Positions 55,671 through 63,734 of a DNA stretch of 64,000 nt are shown here, one piece after another. The stretch is from Methanobrevibacter ruminantium M1 (GTDB lineage: Archaea; Methanobacteriota; Methanobacteria; Methanobacteriales; Methanobacteriaceae), in the NCBI RefSeq assembly GCF_000024185.1, contig NC_013790.1:1635501-1699500 (forward strand), read 5' to 3'. Every line of letters begins with the position of its first letter. The first letter of the stretch is position 1. Made by a program: the position numbers and the translations under genes. The notes under the pieces are model-generated. The model made no database searches and had not been told where the DNA came from. It was given only the letters and a program-made list of their open reading frames with translations.

Positions 55671-55877
55671 TTATTTTTCTACCATGATTTCAGTAGATTT
55701 AATAACTGCACTTACTTCATCACCTTCAGCTAAAGATAATTCTTCAGCAGATTCACGAGTAATAACAGCAGTGATTACAGCAGGTTCATCCACTGCGATT
55801 TTGATGCTTGCCATTACTTCTCCTAATTTTACATCTTCAATTTTTCCTTTTAATCCGTTTCTTGCACTAATTGCCAT
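55671..55877 (-). CDS. Molbindin (Mop/TOBE) type B, copy 2
   Basis: A 68-residue Mop domain of the second subtype: NGLKGKIEDVKLG, SIKIAVDEPAVITAVITRES, LAEGDEVSAVIKSTEIM. It differs from the 56255 copy at only two visible positions (E/A after KLG; S/A after EEL). AAGGTGATTTGA precedes the ATG. It probably co-assembles with, or substitutes for, its paralogs in Mo/W buffering. Confidence 0.9.
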   Translation of the reverse strand: MAISARNGLKGKIEDVKLGEVMASIKIAVDEPAVITAVITRESAEELSLAEGDEVSAVIKSTEIMVEK

Positions 55878-55986
55878 TCAAATCACCTTTAATAAATATT
55901 GTTTTTTAAATTCCCCAAATTAAATTTAATCTGGACAAAGCATATATTTGCTTTTAAAATTCATCAATCGATTTAATTCAATCTAT

Positions 55987-56193
55987 CTATTTCGCTACCA
56001 TGATTTCAGTAGATTTAATGATAGCCTTTACTTCATCGCCAACAGCTAATTCTAATTCTTCAGCAGATTCAGCGGTAATTGCTGCAGTGATTAAAGCAGG
56101 GTCTTCAACTTTGATCTTGATGCTAGCCATTACTTCACCTAATTTTACACTTTCTACAGTACCTTTAATACCATTTCTTGCACTAATTGCCAT
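55987..56193 (-). CDS. Molbindin (Mop/TOBE) type A, copy 1
   Basis: A 68-residue Mop domain of the GIKGTVES subtype, with KVEDPALITAAITAES and LAVGDEVKAIIKS. The AITAES replacement distinguishes it from the 55366 copy. AAGGTGATTTGA precedes the ATG. It follows the 56255 gene at 61 bp, so a shared transcript is likely. Confidence 0.9.
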   Translation of the reverse strand: MAISARNGIKGTVESVKLGEVMASIKIKVEDPALITAAITAESAEELELAVGDEVKAIIKSTEIMVAK

Positions 56194-56254
56194 TCAAATC
56201 ACCTTTTAATTGTATATTTCTTTTTTTAAATTGATATTTCTTCTTCAATCACAA

Positions 56255-56461
56255 TTATTTTTCCACCATGATTTCAGTGGACTTAATAACTGCACTTACT
56301 TCGTCACCTTCAGCTAAAGCTAATTCTTCAGCAGATTCTCTAGTAATGACAGCTGTAATTACAGCAGGTTCGTCAACTGCAATTTTGATGCTAGCCATTA
56401 CTGCACCTAATTTCACATCTTCAATTTTTCCTTTTAATCCGTTTCTTGCACTGATCGCCAT
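56255..56461 (-). CDS. Molbindin (Mop/TOBE) type B, copy 1
   Basis: A 68-residue Mop domain of the GLKGKIED subtype with VDEPAVITAVITRES. GGTGATATT precedes the ATG. TATATATTTATTTATA-like DNA about 45-60 bp upstream suggests its own promoter in addition to that of the first gene. Confidence 0.9.
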   Translation of the reverse strand: MAISARNGLKGKIEDVKLGAVMASIKIAVDEPAVITAVITRESAEELALAEGDEVSAVIKSTEIMVEK

Positions 56462-56625
56462 AATATCACCAGTATATTATAATATAATTTTTCAAATATA
56501 TATTTATTTATAGTCTTATTTAAATTTTGTATAGTTTTTATTGCTTTTATTAAACAAATGAAAAATTATTATAAAATAAAATTTTCTTAATAAAAAGCAA
56601 ATAAAGAATAAAAATCGTTAAAAAC

Positions 56626-56832
56626 TTATTTTTCCACCATAATATTAGTGGATTTAATAATTGCTTTAACTTTGTCACCTTCTGCTAAACCTAAGTCTTC
56701 TGCAGATTCTTTAGTAATGATTGCAGTAATTATAGCAGGTTCATCTACTGCTATTTTGATACTTGCCATTACTTCTCCTAATTTTATACTATCGATTTTT
56801 CCTGTTAATCCGTTTCTTGCACTAATTACCAT
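56626..56832 (-). CDS. Molbindin (Mop/TOBE) type C, first of the array
   Basis: A 68-residue Mop domain, the most divergent of the five (ISARNGLTGKIDSIKLG, VDEPAIITAIITKES, KSTNIM). The ATG after TTGGTGATTAAC is the start; the frame is open twelve codons further, but those are not family-like. A strong TATA box lies about 75 bp upstream. Position and divergence suggest this is the oldest copy. Confidence 0.88.
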   Translation of the reverse strand: MVISARNGLTGKIDSIKLGEVMASIKIAVDEPAIITAIITKESAEDLGLAEGDKVKAIIKSTNIMVEK

Positions 56833-56904
56833 GTTAATCACCAAAATAATTTTGTACAATTTTTTCATTCAAATTTTGTACATAGTTAATAATTAAACTT
56901 AATA

Positions 56905-56914
56905 CTATATAAAT
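56905..56914 (-). promoter_or_regulatory. TATA box of the molbindin array
   Basis: Minus-strand CATTTATATAGTATTAAGTT contains the box. It matches the TATA regions of rubredoxin 2 and the ribbon-helix-helix gene. Confidence 0.5.
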
Positions 56915-57281
56915 GTATCTTTTTTTTAGAAAAAAATAAATTTCTATCGATTTCCTTATTTTATTCATATCGTAAAAAATAAAGTCAAAAATAAGTTCAA
57001 TATGAAAATGTAAAAACTATTGCATATTAATAAAATAAAAAAGCATGAAAAGATTGATTCGATAAAAATAGGTCCCCGAACTATAAAAAAGGACATAGCG
57101 AAAAATGAAAAAGCTAAGAAAATCAAACCAATATTCAAAAAAGATATAAAAATTGTTTAAAACTATAAAATTTTAATAATATTGTATAAAAATTAGATAT
57201 AAAAAGCAAATAATTACTAGAATTTAGTAAACTATATTAAATAAGTCTTTTATAAATATTATTAATTCTATTAGGCTTAAC
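56915..57281. other. Gene-free gap between the molbindin array and the HD gene
   Basis: AT-rich. A plus-strand open stretch at about 57015-57160 (basic residues, IKIGPRTIKKDIAKNEKAKK) has no ATG and no ribosome site, so it is not called as a gene; it could be a remnant. Confidence 0.4.
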
Positions 57282-57301
57282 ATATTATATATCATAAAAG
57301 A

Positions 57302-57358
57302 AATGAACAATTCATTCCTATACAACTTACAGCAAAAAAAAGAAATGAACAATTCATT
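57302..57358. promoter_or_regulatory. Pair of identical palindromes before the HD gene
   Basis: AATGAA-CAA-TTCATT occurs at 57302-57316 and 57344-57358, 42 bp apart, within a longer identical block AAAAGAAATGAACAATTCAT. The pair lies just downstream of a TATATAT box (about 57285-57293) and 44-100 bp before the ATG, as expected for operators. Confidence 0.5.
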
Positions 57359-57401
57359 ATTATAGAAACAACCGCCAAATAAACCTCCACTAGGTGATAA
57401 T

Positions 57402-58625
57402 ATGTCTGCAAATAAGAAATTCATCAGAGACAGTATTCATGGAAACCTCCCCTTAAATTCATTTGAACTTGAAATTTTAGACTATCCTCAATTACAGCGC
57501 CTTAGAAGAGTGAAGCAATTAGGATTCATCTATCTAATCTATCCAGGAGCAAATCACTCCAGATTTGAGCATTCAATCGGAACCATGCATCTTGCAAGCA
57601 AGCTGGCAGATCAGCTTGAGCTTAACGATGACGACAAGGACTTAGTTAGAATAGCCGGACTTCTCCATGATGCAGGACATGGACCATTCTCCCATGTATC
57701 CGAAGCAGTGTTTGATGTTCCCCATGAGGAGCTAACTGCATTTGTTGTCAAGAACACTTCCCTTGCAGATAAGCTCTCTGAAAAATTCAACACAAGTGAA
57801 ATAATCGACATCATCAATGGAAAAGGTAAATTGGGACCGATCATCTCTGGAGAGCTGGATATGGATAGAATGGACTATCTAATCAGAGATTCCCACTATA
57901 CAGGAGTGGCTTATGGAGTGATTGATACCGAAAGAATCATCAGCAATCTGAAGCTAGAAAGGGAACTGATTTTAGACATAAAAGGGGTTCAAGCTGCAGA
58001 AGCAGCACTTGTTGCAAGATATCTTATGTATCCAAGCGTATATCAGCACCACACCACAAGAATTGTCAATGCAATGTTTAGAAGATGCCTAAGGCATATG
58101 ATTCATCAGGACATTTTAAATCCTAAAGAGATGTACAAATATGACGATGCAGACATGATAAGCATGTGCAGAAACTCTGAAGGATTCTCAAGGGACATTA
58201 TGGAGCGCATTGACAACAGAAGGCTCTTGAAGGTTGCAAAGTCAATTCCAGTCAACAGATTTGAGAACCCAGACAAGATATTTAAAATAAGCAAGGAAGA
58301 GTTGCTTAAGGCCGAAGAGGAAATCAGCCAGGACTTCAATATAGACAGAAACTATCTCATTATCAACCTTCCGGAATATCCTAGATTTGATGAGATGAAA
58401 ACCTGGGTGTCCTTTGGAGATAAATTATATCATTTGAATGAGATTTCAAGCATTGTAGGTGCTTTAAGCAGCGCAAGATTCAATTCCCCAGACATTTGCC
58501 TTTATGTGCCTAAGGAAGACCTTGAAAAGACCAAAAGAATCAAGCTGGAAAACTATTTGGACTTGCCTGAAGAAGTGAGAAGGTATGATACAATTCACTT
58601 TAACCAGTCCAAATTGTTTGATTAA
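57402..58625 (+). CDS. HD-domain phosphohydrolase (dGTPase-like)
   Basis: A 407-residue HD-superfamily enzyme. Metal-binding motifs are the His in SRFEHSIGTMHLA, the HD in LLHDAGHGPFSH and the Asp in ELDMDRMDYLIRDSHYTG. It resembles COG1078 proteins (dNTP triphosphohydrolase-like) that cleave (d)NTPs or related nucleotides. The exact substrate is unknown. AGGTGAT precedes the ATG. Two palindromic repeats upstream suggest regulation. Confidence 0.88.
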   Translation: MSANKKFIRDSIHGNLPLNSFELEILDYPQLQRLRRVKQLGFIYLIYPGANHSRFEHSIGTMHLASKLADQLELNDDDKDLVRIAGLLHDAGHGPFSHVSEAVFDVPHEELTAFVVKNTSLADKLSEKFNTSEIIDIINGKGKLGPIISGELDMDRMDYLIRDSHYTGVAYGVIDTERIISNLKLERELILDIKGVQAAEAALVARYLMYPSVYQHHTTRIVNAMFRRCLRHMIHQDILNPKEMYKYDDADMISMCRNSEGFSRDIMERIDNRRLLKVAKSIPVNRFENPDKIFKISKEELLKAEEEISQDFNIDRNYLIINLPEYPRFDEMKTWVSFGDKLYHLNEISSIVGALSSARFNSPDICLYVPKEDLEKTKRIKLENYLDLPEEVRRYDTIHFNQSKLFD

Positions 58626-58704
58626 AAAGAAAAAACCATAAAAGAATTATTAAATCAAACTAAAAAAAAAAGCATAATTTTAAATTATAAATTGAGAGGA
58701 AATA

Positions 58705-59259
58705 ATGATTATTATAGCAATTACAGGTGCAAGCGGAGTAATCTATGGAGTGGAACTCTTAAAAGCACTTAAGCAACTTAAAATAGAAACAGGACTGCTT
58801 ATAAGCAATCCTGCCAAGATTGTAATCGAATATGAATTGGAAGAATCAGTAGAAGAAATCAAATCATTAGCAGACCACTATTTTGAATCTGAAGAGATAG
58901 ACTCCTCTGTAAACAGCGGATCTTTCAAGTTTGACTCTGCTGTAATCATACCATGTTCCATGAAGACAGTATCAGCAATAGCCAACGGCTATGCATCCAA
59001 TTCCATAACTCGCCTTGCAGATGTTGCCCTTAAGGAAAGACGCACCCTTGTTCTGGTTCCAAGGGAAACTCCATTAAGGGATGTCCACCTTGAAAACATG
59101 CTTAGGATATCTAAGGAAGGAGGCATAATCCTTCCTGCAATGCCTGCCTTCTATCATGACCCTAAAGACATAAGCGACATGACCAATTTCATAGTTGGAA
59201 AAGTCTTGGATGTCCTAAAGATAGATAATGATATGTTTAAAAGATGGGAGAAGGAATAA
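58705..59259 (+). CDS. ubiX: Flavin prenyltransferase UbiX
   Basis: Attaches a dimethylallyl group to FMN to make prenyl-FMN, the cofactor of UbiD-type decarboxylases. The FMN-binding loop TGASGVIYG is at residues 6-14, with conserved PCSMKTVSAIANGYASN and PRETPLRDVHLENML. The 184-residue length is normal. GAGAGGA precedes the ATG. No ubiD is in the window. Confidence 0.93.
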   Translation: MIIIAITGASGVIYGVELLKALKQLKIETGLLISNPAKIVIEYELEESVEEIKSLADHYFESEEIDSSVNSGSFKFDSAVIIPCSMKTVSAIANGYASNSITRLADVALKERRTLVLVPRETPLRDVHLENMLRISKEGGIILPAMPAFYHDPKDISDMTNFIVGKVLDVLKIDNDMFKRWEKE

Positions 59260-59360
59260 GATAAATCCATATATTAAATAAAACTAAATATTATATTTTT
59301 TAAAATACATTTTTATATTAACTTATTTTTTAATTATTTATTATATTATAATGTGATAAA

Positions 59361-59924
59361 ATGATAAAAGATTTTGACTTTATTAATACCTGCGATATCT
59401 CCGGATTCATTAAAGAGGAAATTAGAGCAATAGCCCTCTATAAATCAGATGTGAGTAAAGAGGACATTGTTTTAGACATTAACTGTGGAATTGGAGAAAT
59501 ATCTACAGAATTTTCCAAATTATCCAAGGAAGTCTATTGCATAGATGAAGACAATACAGCAATAGAGTTTTCCAAGACAAATATTGAAAAGCATGGAGAT
59601 ATTGATAAGGTCAAATTCATAAATCAGGACCCTCTTTCTGCTATAAGAAGCATCATCGACTTTGACATTGCCATAATAAAAGCAAATGATGACAATATTG
59701 GTGAGATTATAGAAGAGATTCACAATAGAATCAATTCAAAAGGCAGAATAATAATCTTGACAAACATTCTTGACTTTGCTTTAATGAGTGTAAATAAGTT
59801 AGATGAATTATTATACAATCCAACAATTAGTCAGATTGATGTATCTAAAGGACAGCAGTTAAATAAAGGGGTAAAATTAATTTCAGACAATCCTATGACT
59901 ATGATTTATGTTAAAAAGAGATAG
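59361..59924 (+). CDS. cbiT: CbiT-like SAM-dependent methyltransferase
   Basis: A 187-residue Rossmann methyltransferase resembling CbiT (cobalt-precorrin C15 methyltransferase, decarboxylating), needed for corrinoid synthesis. Supporting features are the N-terminal GFIKEEIRAIALYKSDV, the SAM loop VLDINCGIGEISTEF and the acidic YCIDEDNTA. Several family residues are changed (LDVGCGTG became LDINCGIG), so activity or specificity may have shifted. GTGAT precedes the ATG. It lies about 100 bp after ubiX on the same strand. Confidence 0.72.
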   Translation: MIKDFDFINTCDISGFIKEEIRAIALYKSDVSKEDIVLDINCGIGEISTEFSKLSKEVYCIDEDNTAIEFSKTNIEKHGDIDKVKFINQDPLSAIRSIIDFDIAIIKANDDNIGEIIEEIHNRINSKGRIIILTNILDFALMSVNKLDELLYNPTISQIDVSKGQQLNKGVKLISDNPMTMIYVKKR

Positions 59925-59931
59925 AAATAAT

Positions 59932-60062
59932 ACTGATTAAAAAATTAGTAAAGGCAATAAAACTAGAAAAATAAGACTGATTAAAAAATTAGTAAAGGCA
60001 ATAAAACTAGAAAAATAAGACTGATTAAAAAATTAGTAAAGGCAATAAAACTAGAAAAAAAT
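59932..60062. repeat. 44-bp tandem repeat, three copies
   Basis: ACTGATTAAAAAATTAGTAA starts at 59932, 59976 and 60020, 44 bp apart and almost identical. It lies between the convergent cbiT-like and mobA genes. Confidence 0.92.
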
Positions 60063-60084
60063 AAGATTAAAAATAAAGTAAAAA

Positions 60085-60816
60085 CTATTTTTTAAACTTT
60101 AAATTATCAATATCCTCTTGTTTATTTAGATTTTTAAAGTCATCATCAAATAAAACCTTATTATCCACTTCAATAAAAACAGGGCTTTTTAAAGACCTGA
60201 TAAAAGATTTCACATACAAGCTGTCATCATCTAAAAGAGATTTTATATTATTCAGATTGTCCTTTTTATAAATTGAATGCAAAGGCTCTGAATTCTGTAT
60301 CTTCATCTCTAAAGACATTTCATCTGCATTTTTAAAGTTAAACTCCTCATTGTCCTTGAACTTATCCTTATTTGACTTAATATGAAAAGGGATTATGGCA
60401 TCTGCTAAAGGATTTTCATCAAGAATCCCAAACATGCTTTCTATATATTCTCCACTTATAAATGGAGAGTCGCAAGGCAATACTAGTGCATAATCTGTTT
60501 TTATATTCTTTAATCCAGTCATGACCCCTGAAATAGGGCCTTTTGACTTGACCTCATCCTCAATGAAGCTCAATTCATAATCAAAATTTTCTTCTATATC
60601 ATTGTCTGCATATTGATTTAGAAGATTTCTATAAATTGAAATCCTTTCTGCATTATTTAAAACAATTACAGCATCATTTATCTTATGGTTTAGCCTTTCA
60701 AGTATGTGTAAAATCATAGGTTTATTGTAAATAATCATAGATCCCTTATCCTGACCCATTCTTCTGCTCATGCCTCCAGCTAAAACTATGCAAGAATACT
60801 TATTTTGATTATTCAT
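60085..60816 (-). CDS. mobA: Molybdenum cofactor guanylyltransferase (MobA-like)
   Basis: Adds GMP to molybdopterin or tungstopterin to give the dinucleotide cofactor used by formylmethanofuran and formate dehydrogenases. The nucleotide motif is LAGGMSRRMGQDKG, with LPCDSPFIS as the metal-binding Asp region and PLHSIYKK near the end. The 243-residue length is slightly long. AGGGAATA precedes the ATG. Confidence 0.85.
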   Translation of the reverse strand: MNNQNKYSCIVLAGGMSRRMGQDKGSMIIYNKPMILHILERLNHKINDAVIVLNNAERISIYRNLLNQYADNDIEENFDYELSFIEDEVKSKGPISGVMTGLKNIKTDYALVLPCDSPFISGEYIESMFGILDENPLADAIIPFHIKSNKDKFKDNEEFNFKNADEMSLEMKIQNSEPLHSIYKKDNLNNIKSLLDDDSLYVKSFIRSLKSPVFIEVDNKVLFDDDFKNLNKQEDIDNLKFKK

Positions 60817-60953
60817 AATATTATTCCCTATTGAAAAGTTCTGTTAATAAGCATTAAAATAATTTGAAAAGTTCATTATAATAAGCCTTTAAAAAAAAAA
60901 TTGAAAAGTTCCCTTTAAAAAGCTTAAAAAAAGTCTTTAAGAATTTGAAAGGA

Positions 60954-61652
60954 CTATTTATACAAACGCATATACGCAACATCCTGGCCATGATCCAATC
61001 TTAAAGTCTTAATTGCATTGCAGGCAGCGACTTGTTCAGCTTCCTTCTTGCTCTTTCCTACTCCATGGCCGAAATCAACGCCATCTATCAATATTTTCAT
61101 CACAAATGTCTTGTCATGGGGAGCGCCATGCTCTTCAATCAGCTCATAAGTGATTTCCTTATCTATGGCATCGCCATATTCTTTTATAGTTGACTTATAG
61201 TCATGGAAGAAAATCTGCTCATTTTCAATATAAGGAAATACTGTTATTGTCAGGAACTCCTTACACTTAGAAATGCCTTGGTCTAGATAGATGGCTCCTA
61301 AAAAGGATTCGAAGACATCAGCTGTGATTGAAATGACCTCATTATCAGTTAATGCATTGTCCTCAAGATTCAATTTCACGCATTTGTCCAATCCAAACTC
61401 ATGTGAATAAACAATCAATGCATTCTGACAGACATAATTAGCCCTAAGCTTAGTCAATTTGCCTTCACCGAAATCAGGATGCATGTTTTGAAGAAATTCA
61501 GAAGTGAGCATGTTTAAAACAGAGTCACCTAAAAATTCTAATCTTTCATAATCGTTCAAATGATGCTTGGAGGCATAGGATGAGTGTGTAAATGCTGTCT
61601 CATACAGTTCCATATCATTTGGCACTATGTCAAACTTATTTAATATATCCAT
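60954..61652 (-). CDS. rnc: Ribonuclease III
   Basis: Double-strand-specific endoribonuclease. The catalytic signature ERLEFLGDSVLN is at about residues 41-52. The second acidic block ADVFESFLGAIYLD follows. A C-terminal dsRNA-binding domain (~residues 155-222) has GVGKSKKEAEQVAACNA. AAGGGATATAA precedes the ATG. RNase III is rare in Archaea, so this is a probable acquisition from Bacteria in this lineage. All key acidic residues are kept, so it is likely active. Confidence 0.92.
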   Translation of the reverse strand: MDILNKFDIVPNDMELYETAFTHSSYASKHHLNDYERLEFLGDSVLNMLTSEFLQNMHPDFGEGKLTKLRANYVCQNALIVYSHEFGLDKCVKLNLEDNALTDNEVISITADVFESFLGAIYLDQGISKCKEFLTITVFPYIENEQIFFHDYKSTIKEYGDAIDKEITYELIEEHGAPHDKTFVMKILIDGVDFGHGVGKSKKEAEQVAACNAIKTLRLDHGQDVAYMRLYK

Positions 61653-62448
61653 TTATATCCCTTTTAAACTAATTAATTAATGGTATAAAAAGAGAAAATG
61701 ACTTTAAATCGGAATATAATAATTGGGTGATGATTTATTATTAATATTTCAAATTTATATCAATAATAATTTAATATTAGATTATTCGATAGTTTTTTAA
61801 AAAAAACCAGATTAGAGAGTCGATAATAATTTAATATTAAATTATTACTTTAAATACCATTATCACTGTAAACAATACATATATAATATTAGTTTATTGC
61901 TTATACTTATTAAATGTTTATAAAAGGTTATGGTGATTGTTTTCAAGGCCTTAAAATATATGTTTTTTAGTTTGAATATTAGGGGATTAGTTTTCAAATG
62001 CTCTCGGACAAGTCATTTATATATGGTAAGTTAAACTATTAATTGCATTTCAAAATAATTGGGCTTAGTTTTTTTTAGATTTTGGACTGATTGAAATCAA
62101 GGACTGAACTTTAATTATTAAAATAAAGACACTCCAACAGATTGAAATCAAAAGGACTGAACTTTAATTAATAAATAAAGACAATCCAACCGATTGAAAT
62201 CAAGAAGATATCTTTTAAGAATTAAATCTAATTTTTTTGAACATATGTTGAAAATTAGTGATTTTTAATCCCTTATTAGAGGAGTATTGATTTGATCTTT
62301 TTTAAAAAATATCAAGGATTTGCATTATATCTCGGATTGCAAAAAAATCCTATCAGATGTTTTTTTAATTTCATATTAGTATATTTTAATAAAATTAAAA
62401 TAACATTCAACTAAAACACAAGAAAAACAATGATTTGGAGAAAGAAAT
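61653..62448. other. Long gene-free region with repeats and a TATA box
   Basis: No protein gene is seen in about 800 bp. AATAATAATTTAATATTA with ATTATT occurs twice (about 61762 and 61823). CATTTATATATGG near 62015-62028 is a good plus-strand TATA box, and the repeat array at 62089 lies just after it. A short noncoding transcript is possible. Confidence 0.4.
62089..62205. repeat. 51/52-bp repeat with CRISPR-like GATTGAAAT ends
   Basis: GATTGAAATCAA occurs at 62089, 62140 and 62192. Between copies the sequence is also conserved (GGACTGAACTTTAATTA...AAAGACA.TCCAAC), so the whole 51-52 bp is the unit. Confidence 0.8.
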
Positions 62449-62907
62449 ATGCTATTGAATTGGTGTGAAGAGATAACAAATATAGACCCTTCAATTAACT
62501 TTAGAGCAACTGGAGGATGGCTTAAAACCGTTACTGGTTTAGATAAAAGTGTCTTGAATGGCTATTCATTAGTTGGAGAGTTTGTTAAATCAGGAGATTA
62601 TAAACATGAATATTCCGATGGATTGTATCTTGATTGCAACAAGGAAGGGAAAAAATCAAAGCCAAAACAGGACTTTAGACTCTTTAGACTTAAAAACGGC
62701 AAACTGACTCTTATCGATCAAGTTTATGACGGCAAAAAGAATTGGGCCTGTGAATTCTGGGAAAGCGTTAGCGAAGAGCTGAATCCCAATTTCAGAGAAA
62801 GCGAAGCTGATAAGATAATCAGCCTTATTTTAGATAAAACAGGTAAAGACAAAAAGCTTTTAAGAGAGGTTCAAAGCCAATTGGATTTAGTCATTTCTGA
62901 AATTTGA
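62449..62907 (+). CDS. Orphan hypothetical protein
   Basis: Not recognised. A 152-residue soluble protein with aromatic-rich motifs (FRATGGWLKTVTGLDKS; NWACEFWESVSEEL) and a charged C-terminal helix (LLREVQSQLDLVISEI). A lysine-rich loop (KEGKKSKPKQ) lies mid-protein. GGAG eight bases before the ATG supports the start. Long gene-free regions flank it on both sides, so it may be a recently acquired single gene. Confidence 0.5.
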   Translation: MLLNWCEEITNIDPSINFRATGGWLKTVTGLDKSVLNGYSLVGEFVKSGDYKHEYSDGLYLDCNKEGKKSKPKQDFRLFRLKNGKLTLIDQVYDGKKNWACEFWESVSEELNPNFRESEADKIISLILDKTGKDKKLLREVQSQLDLVISEI

Positions 62908-63221
62908 TTTATAATGTTTTAAATATTGCTTGTTATCAAATATAGCATAAGTTAATTGCTTTTTCTAAAAAAAAAGAAGTAAAAATTAGCAAATAATAAA
63001 ATTTACGGCTTTTTTATAATTTTTTATCGAATAAAAATATAACAGTGTTATATAATAAATTAAAAAAATATAATTAAAAAAGGAATTAGCCTTTTTTAAA
63101 AGATTAATTATATAAATCTTTTCTTTTAAAGATTTAGCCTTTTTTAAAAGATTAATTATATAGATTTTACCTTTTAAAAGATTTAAAAGATTAATTATAT
63201 AGATTTTACCTTTTTAAAGAT
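62908..63221. repeat. AT-rich gap with 48/39-bp repeat
   Basis: AAAAGATTAATTATATA occurs three times (63098, 63146, 63185), with TTAGCCTTTTTT or GATTTTACCTTTT between. It adjoins the flavodoxin stop codon. No gene is seen. Confidence 0.75.
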
Positions 63222-63734
63222 TTAACCTTTTTTAACCCAATGTTTTACCTTTTTCTTAGAATCTTCAACTGAACTGCCTCGGATGGATAATCCTTTAGCT
63301 AATTTAACTCCAGGACATAGGTTTTTAATATCCTTTTCAGATTTGCCGAATCCACTGCCTTCATGGGTGACAAATGGCTTTATGGTTTTTCCATCGAAAT
63401 CAAGCTTTTCCAATTGAGTCCAGACAGGCATAGGCATAGTGTTCCACCAATTAGGAAAACCAAGATAGATCATATCATATTCACTAATGTCTTCAATGTA
63501 TTCCTTCAGTTCAGGTCTTGCATCATCATTCAGCTCTTTTTGAGCCACTTCAGTACATTGCATATAATCTTCAGGATAGTCGTTTAAAGGCTCCATCTTA
63601 AACATATCCGCTTCTGTAAACTCTTTGATATAATTAGCAATGACCTCAGTATTTCCAATTTCAATGTTTTTTATTCCTTGGCTTGTATAGTTTTCTCCAG
63701 CCCTTGAAAAATATAGGATTAAGCTTTTTGTCAT
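63222..63734 (-). CDS. Flavodoxin
   Basis: A 170-residue FMN protein of the flavodoxin fold. The N-terminal phosphate region is LILYFSRAGENYTSQ, and FPNWWNTMPMPVWT is typical of the long-loop flavodoxins of anaerobes. THEGSGFGKSEKDIK is the third flavin contact. It is a low-potential electron carrier, or an NAD(P)H-linked flavodoxin-like reductase. GGAG seven bases before the ATG supports the start. Confidence 0.85.
   Translation of the reverse strand: MTKSLILYFSRAGENYTSQGIKNIEIGNTEVIANYIKEFTEADMFKMEPLNDYPEDYMQCTEVAQKELNDDARPELKEYIEDISEYDMIYLGFPNWWNTMPMPVWTQLEKLDFDGKTIKPFVTHEGSGFGKSEKDIKNLCPGVKLAKGLSIRGSSVEDSKKKVKHWVKKG

Noticed and set aside
57015-57160. Open stretch IKIGPRTIKKDIAKNEKAKK before the HD gene
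   Set aside because: No ATG or ribosome site, and the residue mix is what A-rich DNA gives. At best a fragment of a lost gene, so not called.
57224-57424. 66-codon minus-strand open frame opposite the HD gene promoter
   Set aside because: It contains the repeated palindromes and the HD gene start, has no ribosome site and no family-like features.
62089-62205. Possible CRISPR array
   Set aside because: Only three copies, and the would-be spacers are nearly identical to each other. The unit is a 51-52 bp direct repeat. No cas gene is in the window.
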